Below the pieces are notes generated by a model, which saw nothing but the letters and a program-made list of their open reading frames with translations, was not told where the DNA came from and ran no database searches. The position numbers and the translations under genes were made by a program. Positions 28,980 to 37,217 of a stretch of 64,000 nucleotides of DNA are shown in pieces (positions within the stretch are counted from its first letter, which is position 1; each line of letters opens with the position of its first letter). Origin of the DNA: Sphingomonadaceae bacterium 3R27C6 (GTDB taxonomy: Bacteria > Pseudomonadota > Alphaproteobacteria > Sphingomonadales > Sphingomonadaceae); contig SCNS01000005.1 of assembly GCA_005503215.1 (NCBI GenBank), positions 1-64,000 of the forward strand. Direction: 5' to 3'.

Positions 28980-29061
28980 GATATGTCTCCTTTTTTCGAT
29001 GGTTGGCGGCCGCCTAGTCCCGTCGAGGTGAACCCATGCTGTCGCGCTCGTTGTGCCCCTG

Positions 29062-29628
29062 TCAGCCCTCCAGCTCGACATCCCAATAGAGCCAGTCGAT
29101 CCAGCTCGTGTGCAGATAGTTCGGCGGGAACGCCCGTCCATTGTCCTGCAGCTGCCAGCTCGTCGGGCGCCAGGGCTGGCGATAGATCGGCATATGCGCC
29201 TGTTGCGGGGTGCGGCCGCCTTTTTTGAGGTTGCACGGCGCGCAGGCGGTCGCGACATTTTCCCACGTCGTCCGCCCGCCCAGCCGGCGCGGCACGACAT
29301 GGTCGAAGGTCAAATCCTTGCCCGACCCGCAATATTGGCACGAAAACCGGTCGCGCAGGAACAGGTTGAAGCGCGTGAAGGCGGGATGCTGCGACGGCTT
29401 CACATATTGCCGCAGCGCAATGACGCTGGGGATCGGCATCGTCTTCGTCGGCGAATGGATCTCGCGTTCGTAATTTTCGACGATGGTGACGCGGTCGAGG
29501 AAAACCGCCTTGACCGCCGTCTGCCACGGCCACAGGCTCAAGGGGTAATAGCTGAGCGGCGTATAGTCTGCATTGAGAACAAGGGCCGGACAGGAATCGG
29601 GATGCCGGGCGAGATCGGGATGAAACAT
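29062..29628 (-). CDS. HNH endonuclease-family protein
   Basis: This 188-residue protein starts MFHPDLARHPDSCPALVLNAD. The zinc/HNH core is FSCQYCGSGKDLTFDHVVPR followed by WENVATACAPCNLKKGGRTP, giving two CxxC pairs around the DH catalytic dyad. This stand-alone HNH type is common and conserved in alphaproteobacterial chromosomes and is not tied to phage here. The biological role is unknown. It is divergent from gluQRS. Confidence 0.88.
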   Translation of the reverse strand: MFHPDLARHPDSCPALVLNADYTPLSYYPLSLWPWQTAVKAVFLDRVTIVENYEREIHSPTKTMPIPSVIALRQYVKPSQHPAFTRFNLFLRDRFSCQYCGSGKDLTFDHVVPRRLGGRTTWENVATACAPCNLKKGGRTPQQAHMPIYRQPWRPTSWQLQDNGRAFPPNYLHTSWIDWLYWDVELEG

Positions 29629-29798
29629 GGCTTCGCTACGCTGCCCCCTATACTGCGCGGGATGGCGCGCCACTGCCAGTCCCGGGTGACAGCATCATTA
29701 CATCACGCATATGATTCGCACGTCAAGAGGCGATGTGCCGCAAGATATGGAATGTCCGGCGGGGCAGAGGCACAGTATCTAGACCCAAGCGGCGCCGC

Positions 29799-30650
29799 AT
29801 GCTGACCCGCTTCGCCCCCAGCCCGACCGGCGAGCTCCACCTCGGCCACGCCTATAGCGCGGTGCTCGCGCATGACGCGGCGCGCGGCGCGGGCGGGAAG
29901 TTCCTGATCCGCATCGACGATATCGACGGCAGCCGATCGCGCGAGGATTATGTCGGCGCCTCGCTCGCCGACCTCGCCTGGCTCGGGATCGACTGGGACG
30001 GCGATCCGGTGCGCCAGTCGGCGCGGCTCGGCGCCTATGCCGCCGCGCTCGACAATCTGCGCGCGCGCGGGCTCGTCTATCCCTGCTTCTGCACCCGCGC
30101 CGATATCGCCGCCAGCCTGTCGGCACCGCATGGGCCATCCGGCGCGATCTACCCCGGCACCTGCCGGGGCTTGTCCGAAATCGAGCGGACACGCCGCCTC
30201 GCGGATGAACCGCATTGCTGGCGCCTCGACACCGCGCGTGCGCTTGCCGAAAGCGGCGATCTGCAATGGGAAGAGGCGGGGCAGGGGCTTCGGTCCGCCG
30301 ATCCGGCGGCGCACGGCGATATCGTCCTCGCGCGCAAGGACGCGCCCGCGAGCTATCATCTCGCGAGCACGCTCGACGACGCCGATATGGGGGTGACGCA
30401 TGTCGTCCGCGGCGCCGACCTCATTGCATCGACCGACGTCCACCGGCTGCTCCAGGCGTTGCTCGATCTGCCGACCCCGCTTTATCGCCACCATGCGCTC
30501 GTCTGCGGCGCCGATGGCAAAAGGCTCGCGAAGCGTGACGCCGCGGCGTCGCTCGCGTCGCTCCGCGCGGCCGGGATCGACGGGCCAACGCTTGCCGCCG
30601 ATTTGGCCGCCGGGCGGCTTCCCGCTGGCTATTCGCTGCAAAATCCCTAG
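29799..30650 (+). CDS. gluQ: Glutamyl-Q tRNA(Asp) synthetase
   Basis: This 283-residue truncated GluRS-like enzyme starts MLTRFAPSPTGELHLGHAYS; the ORF extends upstream but the conserved start is here. The HIGH motif appears as HLGH (residues 14-17). The zinc ligands CFC...YPGTC are present. The KMSKS equivalent is GKRLAKRD, and the anticodon-binding domain of true GluRS is absent. It attaches glutamate to queuosine at position 34 of tRNA(Asp). A queuosine-precursor transporter is encoded at 38.7 kb. The HIG1 gene follows after 9 bases. Confidence 0.92.
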   Translation: MLTRFAPSPTGELHLGHAYSAVLAHDAARGAGGKFLIRIDDIDGSRSREDYVGASLADLAWLGIDWDGDPVRQSARLGAYAAALDNLRARGLVYPCFCTRADIAASLSAPHGPSGAIYPGTCRGLSEIERTRRLADEPHCWRLDTARALAESGDLQWEEAGQGLRSADPAAHGDIVLARKDAPASYHLASTLDDADMGVTHVVRGADLIASTDVHRLLQALLDLPTPLYRHHALVCGADGKRLAKRDAAASLASLRAAGIDGPTLAADLAAGRLPAGYSLQNP

Positions 30651-30659
30651 ATTGGGTTT

Positions 30660-30884
30660 ATGGAAATCCTGCTCATCCTTGGCGTCGTGATCGCCGCCGG
30701 CTTCGTCCTCTTCTCGCTCGCGCGGGGGCTTTTCTATTTCTCGCAAGGCCACAAGGCCCAGATGGACGGCACCGTCCACGACAATCAGGTGATGCAGAAC
30801 CGGATGATGATGGCGCGCGTCAAGTGGCAGGCGATCACGATCATCCTGCTCGTGCTGATCGGCCTGTTCGCCGCGGGCAGCTAA
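30660..30884 (+). CDS. HIG1-domain small membrane protein
   Basis: This 74-residue protein has two hydrophobic segments (about 3-27 and 52-72) flanking the conserved FSQGHKAQMDGTVHDNQVMQ NRMMMARV-type loop of HIG1/twin-transmembrane proteins. Related alphaproteobacterial and mitochondrial proteins associate with respiratory oxidase complexes; that role is by analogy. It sits between gluQRS and the adenosyltransferase gene with 9- and 10-base gaps, so it is likely in one transcript. Confidence 0.85.
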   Translation: MEILLILGVVIAAGFVLFSLARGLFYFSQGHKAQMDGTVHDNQVMQNRMMMARVKWQAITIILLVLIGLFAAGS

Positions 30885-30894
30885 AGTCGGGCGC

Positions 30895-31476
30895 ATGGTC
30901 AAGCTCAACAAGATCTACACGCGCACCGGCGACGACGGCACCACGGGGCTCGTCGACGGATCGCGCGTCGCCAAATCGGACGCGCTGATGGCGGCGATCG
31001 GCGACGTCGACGAGGCGAACAGCGCCATCGGGATCGCCGCCGCGGTGCTTGACCCGGCGAGCGACGAAGCCGCGATGCTCGCGCGCATCCAGAACGAGAT
31101 GTTCGACCTCGGCGCCGATCTGGCGACCCCGCCCGACATCCAGTTCGGTTTCGGCCCGCACGAAATGGCGCTGCGCATCGTGCCGAGCCAGATCGCGCGG
31201 CTCGAGGACGAGATCGACGGCATGAACGATGCGCTCGATGCGCTTCGAAGCTTCATCCTGCCCGGCGGCACCGAAGCCGCGGCGCGGCTCCACCTCGCGC
31301 GCGCGGTCACGCGGCGCGCCGAACGCGCCGCCGTCGCGGCGGGCGCTGTGCGCGACCTCAACCCGATCGCGCTGAACTATCTCAACCGCCTGTCGGATCA
31401 TCTGTTCGTGCTCACGCGGCACATCAACGCCGCGGCGGGCGGCGATATTCTCTGGAAACCCGGCGCGACGCGCTGA
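30895..31476 (+). CDS. ATP:cob(I)alamin adenosyltransferase, PduO type
   Basis: This 193-residue enzyme begins MVKLNKIYTRTGDDGTTGL, the ATP-binding signature of PduO/MMAB-type transferases. It also has IGDVDEANSAIGIAA, FDLGADLATP, FILPGGTEAAARLHLARAV, RRAERAAVAA and LNYLNRLSDHLFVLTRHIN. It makes adenosylcobalamin, the cofactor of methylmalonyl-CoA mutase, which would process propionyl-CoA from the valine pathway. The mutase is not in the window. Confidence 0.94.
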   Translation: MVKLNKIYTRTGDDGTTGLVDGSRVAKSDALMAAIGDVDEANSAIGIAAAVLDPASDEAAMLARIQNEMFDLGADLATPPDIQFGFGPHEMALRIVPSQIARLEDEIDGMNDALDALRSFILPGGTEAAARLHLARAVTRRAERAAVAAGAVRDLNPIALNYLNRLSDHLFVLTRHINAAAGGDILWKPGATR

Positions 31477-31486
31477 CCGGACGGAT

Positions 31487-31646
31487 CCTCCCTGCGGCGA
31501 AGCCGTGGGGAGGGAGTGCAGGGTTGAATTGCCCCTGGCAATTCAACCCTGCACTCTCGCGTAGCGAGTGGTGGAGGGGCCGCGCCATAGCCCCTCCGTC
31601 AGCGCTTCGCACTGCCACCTCCCCATCGCTTCGCGACAGGGAGGAT
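31487..31646. repeat. Nested inverted-repeat element with a 20-bp perfect stem
   Basis: The outer arms TCCTCCCTG...CAGGGAGGA bracket the element. Within it, 31514-31556 forms a perfect 20-bp stem with a 3-nt loop (arm GAGTGCAGGGTTGAATTGCC). Other CTCCCC/GGGGAGG segments pair between the halves. It fills most of the 265-bp gap before egtB, contains no plausible gene and looks like a non-autonomous repeat. Confidence 0.75.
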
Positions 31647-31741
31647 TTATGTTCTCTAAATGTTCCTAGACATTCCATCGCGCCGTAACCATAATCCGGT
31701 GAACAGCGAAACCGAATCGCACCCCGGGGGATTGTCTCACC

Positions 31742-33013
31742 ATGGCCAGCCGCACCGACGCCCAAAATCGTACCGATCCGCTGGAAGAGCTGACGCGGCG
31801 TTTCGTCGCGACGCGCCGCCTGTCGCTCGATCTGGTGGCGACGCTGTCCGATGCTGATGCGAGCGCACAGTCGATGCCCGACGCTTCGCCCGCCAAATGG
31901 CACCTCGCGCACACGAGCTGGTTCTTCGAAACCTTCGTCCTGCGCGATCATGTTCCGGGCTATTCACTCTTCGACACCCGCTATCCCTTTCTGTTCAACA
32001 GCTATTATGAGGCCGAAGGGCCGCGCCACGCGCGCCCGCATCGCGGCCTACTGACGCGCCCGTCACTCGACGAAATCTGCATCTGGCGCGCGCATGTCGA
32101 TGCCGCGTTGCAAACCGCCTTGCCCGATCTCCCGGCGAGCGCGCTGACGCTTGTCGACCTCGGCATCCATCATGAGCAACAGCATCAGGAATTGCTGCTC
32201 ACCGACCTCAAGCATCTCTTCGCGCAAAATCCGCTCGGCCCGGCGGTCTGGAATCGCGAAACGCGAATCGCGAGTGAAGTTGCGCAGTTTTCCGCGATGA
32301 AATGGATCAAGGGTGCCGACGGCGTGGCGAAGGTCGGGCATAGCGGCACTGGCTTCGCCTTCGATTGCGAGGGTCCCCGCCACGATGCGCTGCTGACCCC
32401 GCACGCGCTCGCCAGCCGCCCGGTGAGCAATGGCGAATGGCAGGAATTCATCGCCGACGGCGGCTATCACACCCCCTCGCTCTGGCTCAGCGACGGCTGG
32501 GCGTGGGTGCAGGCCGATGCGGTCGAGGCGCCAGCTTATTGGGATGGTGGGCGCCAGTTCACGCTGTCGGGCTGGCAGGATATCGATCCCGTCGCGCCGG
32601 TGACGCACATCAGCTTCTTCGAGGCCGACGCCTTCGCGAGCTGGGCCGGCGCGCGCCTCCCGACCGAGCAGGAATGGGAAGCCGCGGCGTCGTCGTTCGA
32701 CCCGAACGGCGGCCAGCAACTCGATAGCGCCGGGCCGGTGCAGCCCGCTCCCGCCGCCGGCGACACCGATCTGCAACAGATGTTCGGCAGCGTGTGGGAA
32801 TGGACCGGCAGCGCCTATCGCCCCTATCCCGGCTTCCGCGCCGTCCCCGGCGCGGTTGGCGAATATAATGGCAAGTTCATGAGCGGCCAGTTCGTCCTGC
32901 GCGGCGGCAGCTGCGCGACCCCGCGCGGCCATCTCCGCGCCTCCTACCGCAATTTCTTTTACCCCCACCAGCGCTGGCAGTTCACCGGCGTGCGGCTCGC
33001 AAAGGATCTTTGA
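31742..33013 (+). CDS. egtB: Ergothioneine biosynthesis sulfoxide synthase EgtB
   Basis: This 423-residue non-haem iron enzyme has an N-terminal DinB-like domain with AKWHLAHTSWFFETFVLRDH and GIHHEQQHQELLLTDLKH, which supply the iron-binding histidines. The C-terminal formylglycine-generating-enzyme-like domain includes HISFFEADAFASWAGARLPT, FGSVWEWTGSAYRPYPGF and LRGGSCATPRGHLRASYRNF. It couples trimethylhistidine (hercynine) to a thiol donor with O2. GGGGGAT precedes the ATG. EgtD follows after one base. Confidence 0.94.
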   Translation: MASRTDAQNRTDPLEELTRRFVATRRLSLDLVATLSDADASAQSMPDASPAKWHLAHTSWFFETFVLRDHVPGYSLFDTRYPFLFNSYYEAEGPRHARPHRGLLTRPSLDEICIWRAHVDAALQTALPDLPASALTLVDLGIHHEQQHQELLLTDLKHLFAQNPLGPAVWNRETRIASEVAQFSAMKWIKGADGVAKVGHSGTGFAFDCEGPRHDALLTPHALASRPVSNGEWQEFIADGGYHTPSLWLSDGWAWVQADAVEAPAYWDGGRQFTLSGWQDIDPVAPVTHISFFEADAFASWAGARLPTEQEWEAAASSFDPNGGQQLDSAGPVQPAPAAGDTDLQQMFGSVWEWTGSAYRPYPGFRAVPGAVGEYNGKFMSGQFVLRGGSCATPRGHLRASYRNFFYPHQRWQFTGVRLAKDL

Positions 33014-33014
33014 C

Positions 33015-34001
33015 ATGGGCGTTGTGCGCAATCTTCGGCAAGTTGCGGCCGACGACGCGGGCGTCGATATCGCCTTTCGCGCCGACGTCCACGCCGGCCT
33101 CTCGCAGCAGCCTAAGGCGATACCCGCGCGCTGGTTCTACGACGCGACGGGCTCGGCGCTGTTCGAGGATATCACCGCGCTCCCCGAATATTATCCGACG
33201 CGCAGCGAAACCGACATGCTCACCCGCCATTCCGCCGACATCGCAGCCGCGATCGGTCCGGGCCGCGCCGTCGTCGAACTCGGCTCGGGCAGTTCGACGA
33301 AGACGCCGCTGTTGCTCGATGCGATCGCCCCCGCCGCCTATGTGCCCGTCGATATTTCGGGCGACTTCCTGCGCGGCAGCGCGGAGGCGCTCGCGATACG
33401 CTTTCCGGGACTGCCCATTTATCCGGTCGAGGCCGACTTCACCCAGCGCGTGACGATGCCCGACGAAATCGCCGACCTGCCCAAGCTCGGCTTTTTTCCG
33501 GGCAGCACGATCGGCAACATGGTCGCGCGCACCGCGATCGATCTTTTGCGCAACTGGCGCTGCGCGCTCGGCGAAGCGTCGCTCCTCCTCATCGGTATCG
33601 ACCGGATCAAGGATGTGGCGACGCTCGAGCTGGCCTATGACGATCCGGCCGGCGTGACCGCGGCATTCAACCTCAACCTGCTCGAACGGATCAACCGCGA
33701 GCTCGGCGGCAACATTCCGGTCGAGAATTTCGCCCATCGCGCCGTGTGGGACGACGTCCACGCACGCATCGAAATGCACCTCGTCGCGGCGTGCGACATC
33801 GAGTTCACCGTCGACGGCCGCGGCTATACGATGGCGAAGGGCGAGACGATTCACAGCGAGAACAGCCATAAATACGGCCCGCGCGACGCGAACCTGCTGT
33901 TGCGCGCGAGCGGCTGGACGCCGATCGCGACGTGGGATGACGCCGATCCCGCCTTTGCCCTGATCCTTGCCGAAGCGACTGCCTTCCGCTCGGCGCCCTG
34001 A
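33015..34001 (+). CDS. egtD: L-histidine N-alpha-methyltransferase EgtD
   Basis: This 328-residue methyltransferase has the family signature PARWFYDATGSALFEDITAL PEYYPTR, the SAM motif VVELGSGSSTKTPLLLDA, and GFFPGSTIGN. It makes hercynine (N,N,N-trimethylhistidine), the substrate of EgtB encoded directly upstream. The pair forms the minimal ergothioneine operon. No egtA, egtC or egtE is adjacent, as in many alphaproteobacteria. Confidence 0.94.
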   Translation: MGVVRNLRQVAADDAGVDIAFRADVHAGLSQQPKAIPARWFYDATGSALFEDITALPEYYPTRSETDMLTRHSADIAAAIGPGRAVVELGSGSSTKTPLLLDAIAPAAYVPVDISGDFLRGSAEALAIRFPGLPIYPVEADFTQRVTMPDEIADLPKLGFFPGSTIGNMVARTAIDLLRNWRCALGEASLLLIGIDRIKDVATLELAYDDPAGVTAAFNLNLLERINRELGGNIPVENFAHRAVWDDVHARIEMHLVAACDIEFTVDGRGYTMAKGETIHSENSHKYGPRDANLLLRASGWTPIATWDDADPAFALILAEATAFRSAP

Positions 34002-34071
34002 CGCGCGCTCTTGACGCGCGGGACCGAGGCCGTAGGGGCACAGGCACGGTTTTCAGCGAAAAGGGCAGCAT

Positions 34072-34938
34072 ATGATCGTCGGCGTTATCGGTGCGGGACA
34101 AATGGGCGCGGGCATCGCGCAGGTGTCGGCGGGTGCCGGGCACGATGTGTTGCTATCCGACATCGACCTCGCGCGCGCCGAAGCGGGCAAGGCGGGGATC
34201 GCCAAGGCGCTGGGCCGCCTCGTCGCCAAGGAGAAGATGACGCAGGCGGATGCCGACACGCTGCTCGGCCGCATCACCCCCGTCGCCGACCACGCCGCCT
34301 TCGCCCCCGCCGACCTCGTCATCGAGGCGGCGACCGAGCGCGAGGAGATCAAGCGCGCGATCTTCGCCAGCGTCGGTCCGCATCTGTCGGCGACCGCGAT
34401 CCTCGCCAGCAACACCAGCTCGATCCCAATCACGCGGCTGGCGCAGGCTGCGCCCGATCCAGCGCGCTTCATCGGCGTCCATTTCTTCAACCCGGTCCCG
34501 GTGATGGGGCTGATCGAACTGATCCGCGGCCTCGCCACCAGCGACGACACGCTCGCAAAGGTCGAAGCCTTTGGCCGCGGTCTCGGCAAGGAAATTGTCC
34601 ATGCAAACGACGCGCCGGGCTTCATCGTCAACCGCGTGCTGATGCCGATGATCAACGAAGCGGTGTTCGCCTTGGGCGAAGGCGTCGCGACGATGCAGGA
34701 TATCGACGCCGGCTGCCGTCTCGGACTCAACCATCCGATGGGGCCGATCACGCTCGCCGACTTCATCGGGCTCGACACCTGCCTCGAAATCATTCGTGTG
34801 CTCTACAGCGGCACCGGCGACCCGAAATTCCGCCCCGCGCCGCTGCTCGTCCAATATGTCGACGCCGGCTGGGTCGGGAAAAAGGCGGGTCGCGGCTTCT
34901 ATGACTGGACGGGGCCGGAGCCCGTGCCGACGCGGTGA
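34072..34938 (+). CDS. 3-hydroxybutyryl-CoA dehydrogenase
   Basis: This 288-residue 3-hydroxyacyl-CoA dehydrogenase has the NAD motif MIVGVIGAGQMGAGIAQVSA, the catalytic His segment FIGVHFFNPVPVMGLIELI, PGFIVNRVLMPMINEAV and NHPMGPITLADFIGLDTCLE. It is the single-domain (Hbd/PaaH-like) type without a hydratase domain. Roles in butyrate/PHB or phenylacetate-type beta-oxidation are possible. Its stop overlaps the next GTG (GTGA). Confidence 0.92.
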   Translation: MIVGVIGAGQMGAGIAQVSAGAGHDVLLSDIDLARAEAGKAGIAKALGRLVAKEKMTQADADTLLGRITPVADHAAFAPADLVIEAATEREEIKRAIFASVGPHLSATAILASNTSSIPITRLAQAAPDPARFIGVHFFNPVPVMGLIELIRGLATSDDTLAKVEAFGRGLGKEIVHANDAPGFIVNRVLMPMINEAVFALGEGVATMQDIDAGCRLGLNHPMGPITLADFIGLDTCLEIIRVLYSGTGDPKFRPAPLLVQYVDAGWVGKKAGRGFYDWTGPEPVPTR

Positions 34939-35537
34939 GCGGATACGACGCCCGCACCCTCGCATTCTATGCGGCGGAAGCGCCTGTCTATACGGCGTCG
35001 GGCAAGCTGGGCGTGTCGCGCCATCTCGACCGCTTCCTCGACCGGCTGCCGGCCGGAGCCGACATACTCGAACTGGGATGCGGCGGCGGGCGCGATGCCG
35101 CGCACATGATGGCGCGCGGGTTCGCGGTCGATCCGACCGACGGGGTCGCGGAGATCGCGGCGAAGGCGGAAGCACAGCTTGGCAGGCCGGCCCGCGTGAT
35201 GCGCTTCGGCGATCTCGATGCCGCCGGGCGCTACGACGCCATCTGGGCGTCGGCGAGCTTGCTCCACGTGCCACGCCGCGATCTTCCGGACGTGATCGCG
35301 CGCATTCACCGCGCGCTGAGGCCCGGCGGGCTGCATTTCGCGAGCTATAAGGGCGGCGAGGCCGAAGGACGCGACCGCTTTGGGCGCTATTTCAACTATC
35401 TTGCGCGCGCGGAACTCGAATCCATCTATCGCGAAGCCGCCGTCTGGGATTTACTCGACATCTCCGAAGGTATCGGTGGCGGCTATGACGGTGCGCAAGG
35501 GCCGTGGGTTCAAATCACTGTGCGTCGTCCGCGATAA
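34935..35537 (+). CDS. Class I SAM-dependent methyltransferase
   Basis: A 200-residue protein starts at GTG 34935, coupled to the preceding dehydrogenase. SAM-binding motif I is ADILELGCGGGRDAAHMMA (about 41-59), with FGDLDAAGRYDAIWASASLL as the later motif and HRALRPGGLHFASYKGG after it. It is most like TehB/UbiE-type small methyltransferases. The substrate is unknown. No signal peptide, so cytoplasmic. Confidence 0.85.
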   Translation: MSGYDARTLAFYAAEAPVYTASGKLGVSRHLDRFLDRLPAGADILELGCGGGRDAAHMMARGFAVDPTDGVAEIAAKAEAQLGRPARVMRFGDLDAAGRYDAIWASASLLHVPRRDLPDVIARIHRALRPGGLHFASYKGGEAEGRDRFGRYFNYLARAELESIYREAAVWDLLDISEGIGGGYDGAQGPWVQITVRRPR

Positions 35538-35599
35538 GGGCCGGCAGATGGAGCCGAAAGGCGTCCGATGCGTTGAGTATATGGAATGCAGGGGATGAT

Positions 35600-36094
35600 A
35601 TGATCATGCGTAACAAGGCCTTATTCGCTCTGGCGGCCGCTCTTCTTGCCGGAGCCATGCCCGTTCAGGCGCAACAGGGAGCGCCCGAGGAATCAACCAT
35701 AAAGGATACCGCCAACTCGGTGACCGAACCGTTCGATGGCAAGGAAGCGCCCGCCAAGCTTTTGGCTATTCAGGGCAATCCCTATTCGCTGGCGGGCCTC
35801 GGAAAGTGCGCCGCCATCGTCAAGGAAGTGGGCGAGCTCAACGAGGTTCTGGGTCCCGACGTCAACGAGCAGGTCGACAAGGACCGCGCCAAGAAGCGCG
35901 AGGAAACCGCCGGCCGCGTCGCCGGTACGGTGGCGGGCGGGATTATTCCCTTTCGCGGGTTGATCGCCGAGGTCACCGGTGCCGCCGCCGAACGGCGGCG
36001 CTACGCGCTCGCGGTCTATGCCGGAACGGTGCGCCGCGGTTTCCTGAAAGGCGTCGGGCTTGAGCGCGGTTGCAAGGCACCCGCCCGGCCGTGA
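35600..36094 (+). CDS. Hypothetical secreted protein
   Basis: This protein of about 164 residues has AGGGGAT upstream and ATGs at 35600 and 35606; the former has the better spacing. The signal peptide ends PVQAQQGAPE. The mature chain has LAIQGNPYSLAGLGKCAAIV KEVGELNEVLGPDV, a KKREETAGRVAGTVAGGIIP glycine-zipper-like stretch (about 100-120) and a final GLERGCKAP. The two cysteines may pair. I do not recognise the family; the glycine-rich segment suggests membrane contact or helix packing. Confidence 0.75.
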   Translation: MIMRNKALFALAAALLAGAMPVQAQQGAPEESTIKDTANSVTEPFDGKEAPAKLLAIQGNPYSLAGLGKCAAIVKEVGELNEVLGPDVNEQVDKDRAKKREETAGRVAGTVAGGIIPFRGLIAEVTGAAAERRRYALAVYAGTVRRGFLKGVGLERGCKAPARP

Positions 36095-36099
36095 TGGCG

Positions 36100-36132
36100 G
36101 AAAAGCGGCCCGCCACAGGCGAACCGCTTTTC
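36100..36132. terminator. Bidirectional terminator between convergent genes
   Basis: The stem GAAAAGCGG...CCGCTTTTC has 9-bp perfect arms with a GC-rich loop. Runs of T or A lie at the stem base on both strands. It is placed 6 bases after the plus-strand stop and 6 bases before the minus-strand stop. Confidence 0.7.
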
Positions 36133-36137
36133 GAGCT

Positions 36138-36455
36138 TTACAGCGGCGTCGCGATCGCGCGGCAGCTTTCGGGCGCCGAACGCAGCGCAGTGTTCCACGT
36201 CACGCTATTGCCCTGCCGGTGCAGTCGTGCGCCGTTCTTGTTTTCGTAAATCTGGCCGCTGTTCGCCGGCGTCGATTTGAGTACCATCGTCTGCCCACCG
36301 TTGACGCGCACGATCGCGCCGTCGCCGACATAGTTGACGTTCAGCCGGGTGCCGCGATCGCATTCATAGGCGGTTCCGGTTTGGCGGGGCACCGACGAGC
36401 AGGCCGCAAACGCGAGAATCGCGGCGCCCGCCGCGACAAGAGTTGTCGCCTTCAT
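36138..36455 (-). CDS. MliC-like lysozyme-inhibitor lipoprotein
   Basis: This 105-residue protein has GGGGGAAG upstream of the ATG. The lipobox is LAFAACSSV. The mature part has TAYECDRGTRLNVNYVGDGA, a central GGQTMVLKSTPANSGQIYE and HRQGNSVTWNT, following the MliC/PliC pattern. Two cysteines (YEC and ESC) probably form the conserved disulphide. Such proteins bind the active site of C-type lysozyme. It lies 13 bases after the crystallin-like gene and is likely in the same transcript. Confidence 0.82.
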   Translation of the reverse strand: MKATTLVAAGAAILAFAACSSVPRQTGTAYECDRGTRLNVNYVGDGAIVRVNGGQTMVLKSTPANSGQIYENKNGARLHRQGNSVTWNTALRSAPESCRAIATPL

Positions 36456-36468
36456 AGCTGCTTCCCCC

Positions 36469-37098
36469 TCAGTATCCCGAACGCACGCACAGCACGTCGG
36501 CGAGGTAGACCCGCCCGCTAACCGTTTCCATATGCTCGCGCGCCGACCCGTTCCAGCCGATCGACCGGCACCAGGTGTCGGCGGTCTGCGAAGCGCAATT
36601 GGCGGTCGCCGATCCGCGCGCGCAGGCGAGCACGCGATAGTTGCGCTCTGCGGGCTGCGTGTGGAATTCGGCGAAATTGCCGCGCGCGACCTGGTCGTTG
36701 GCGGGTGGGTTGGGGTTCCAGCCGCCACCGCCACCGCCGCCGCCGACCGGGCGGATCGACTGGATGGTGAGCCCGCGCAGGACATTGTTGAGCATCGGCG
36801 TGTCGCGATCGACCGTCCGGCAATTGCCGCGGTAGCGCGTCCTTTCGCACAATTCCCAGCGTCCGTTCGGAACACGGATCGAATTGACCGGCCAGGCGAG
36901 GCCGAGGTTGGGCTTTTCTTCGCCGATGAAAACCGCGGGGCCGCGATAGCCGGCGTCGCGATAGATTGTCGCTTCGGGCGGGCGATCGGGGCGGTAACGT
37001 TCGGTCTCGGCCGTCTGAGCATAGGATGTGGCGAGAAAACCCGCCCCTATCGACGCCGCGGCCGCGGCAAGGATCGACAAACGATACGCGGTTTTCAT
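36469..37098 (-). CDS. Secreted beta/gamma-crystallin-like protein
   Basis: This 209-residue protein has a signal peptide ending ATSYAQ. Residues about 43-95 (ATIYRDAGYRGPAVFIGEE ... GRWELCERTRYRGNCRTVDR) have the Greek-key pattern of a beta/gamma-crystallin domain, which often binds Ca2+. An oligo-glycine run of eight residues follows at about 118-125. A second, cysteine-rich region contains ACARGSATANCASQTADTWC and ends DVLCVRSGY. The role is unknown; it is probably periplasmic or extracellular. Confidence 0.8.
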   Translation of the reverse strand: MKTAYRLSILAAAAASIGAGFLATSYAQTAETERYRPDRPPEATIYRDAGYRGPAVFIGEEKPNLGLAWPVNSIRVPNGRWELCERTRYRGNCRTVDRDTPMLNNVLRGLTIQSIRPVGGGGGGGGWNPNPPANDQVARGNFAEFHTQPAERNYRVLACARGSATANCASQTADTWCRSIGWNGSAREHMETVSGRVYLADVLCVRSGY

Positions 37099-37217
37099 GG
37101 CAGCCTCCCATTTTGCGAACGCGACCCGGGATTTGTTATTTGCCGAAGTTTACGCCATTCGCTGGCGGCTTGCAAATTCTCCCAATCGCCCGGGGAGGTT
37201 ACGCTACGGCACGTAGA

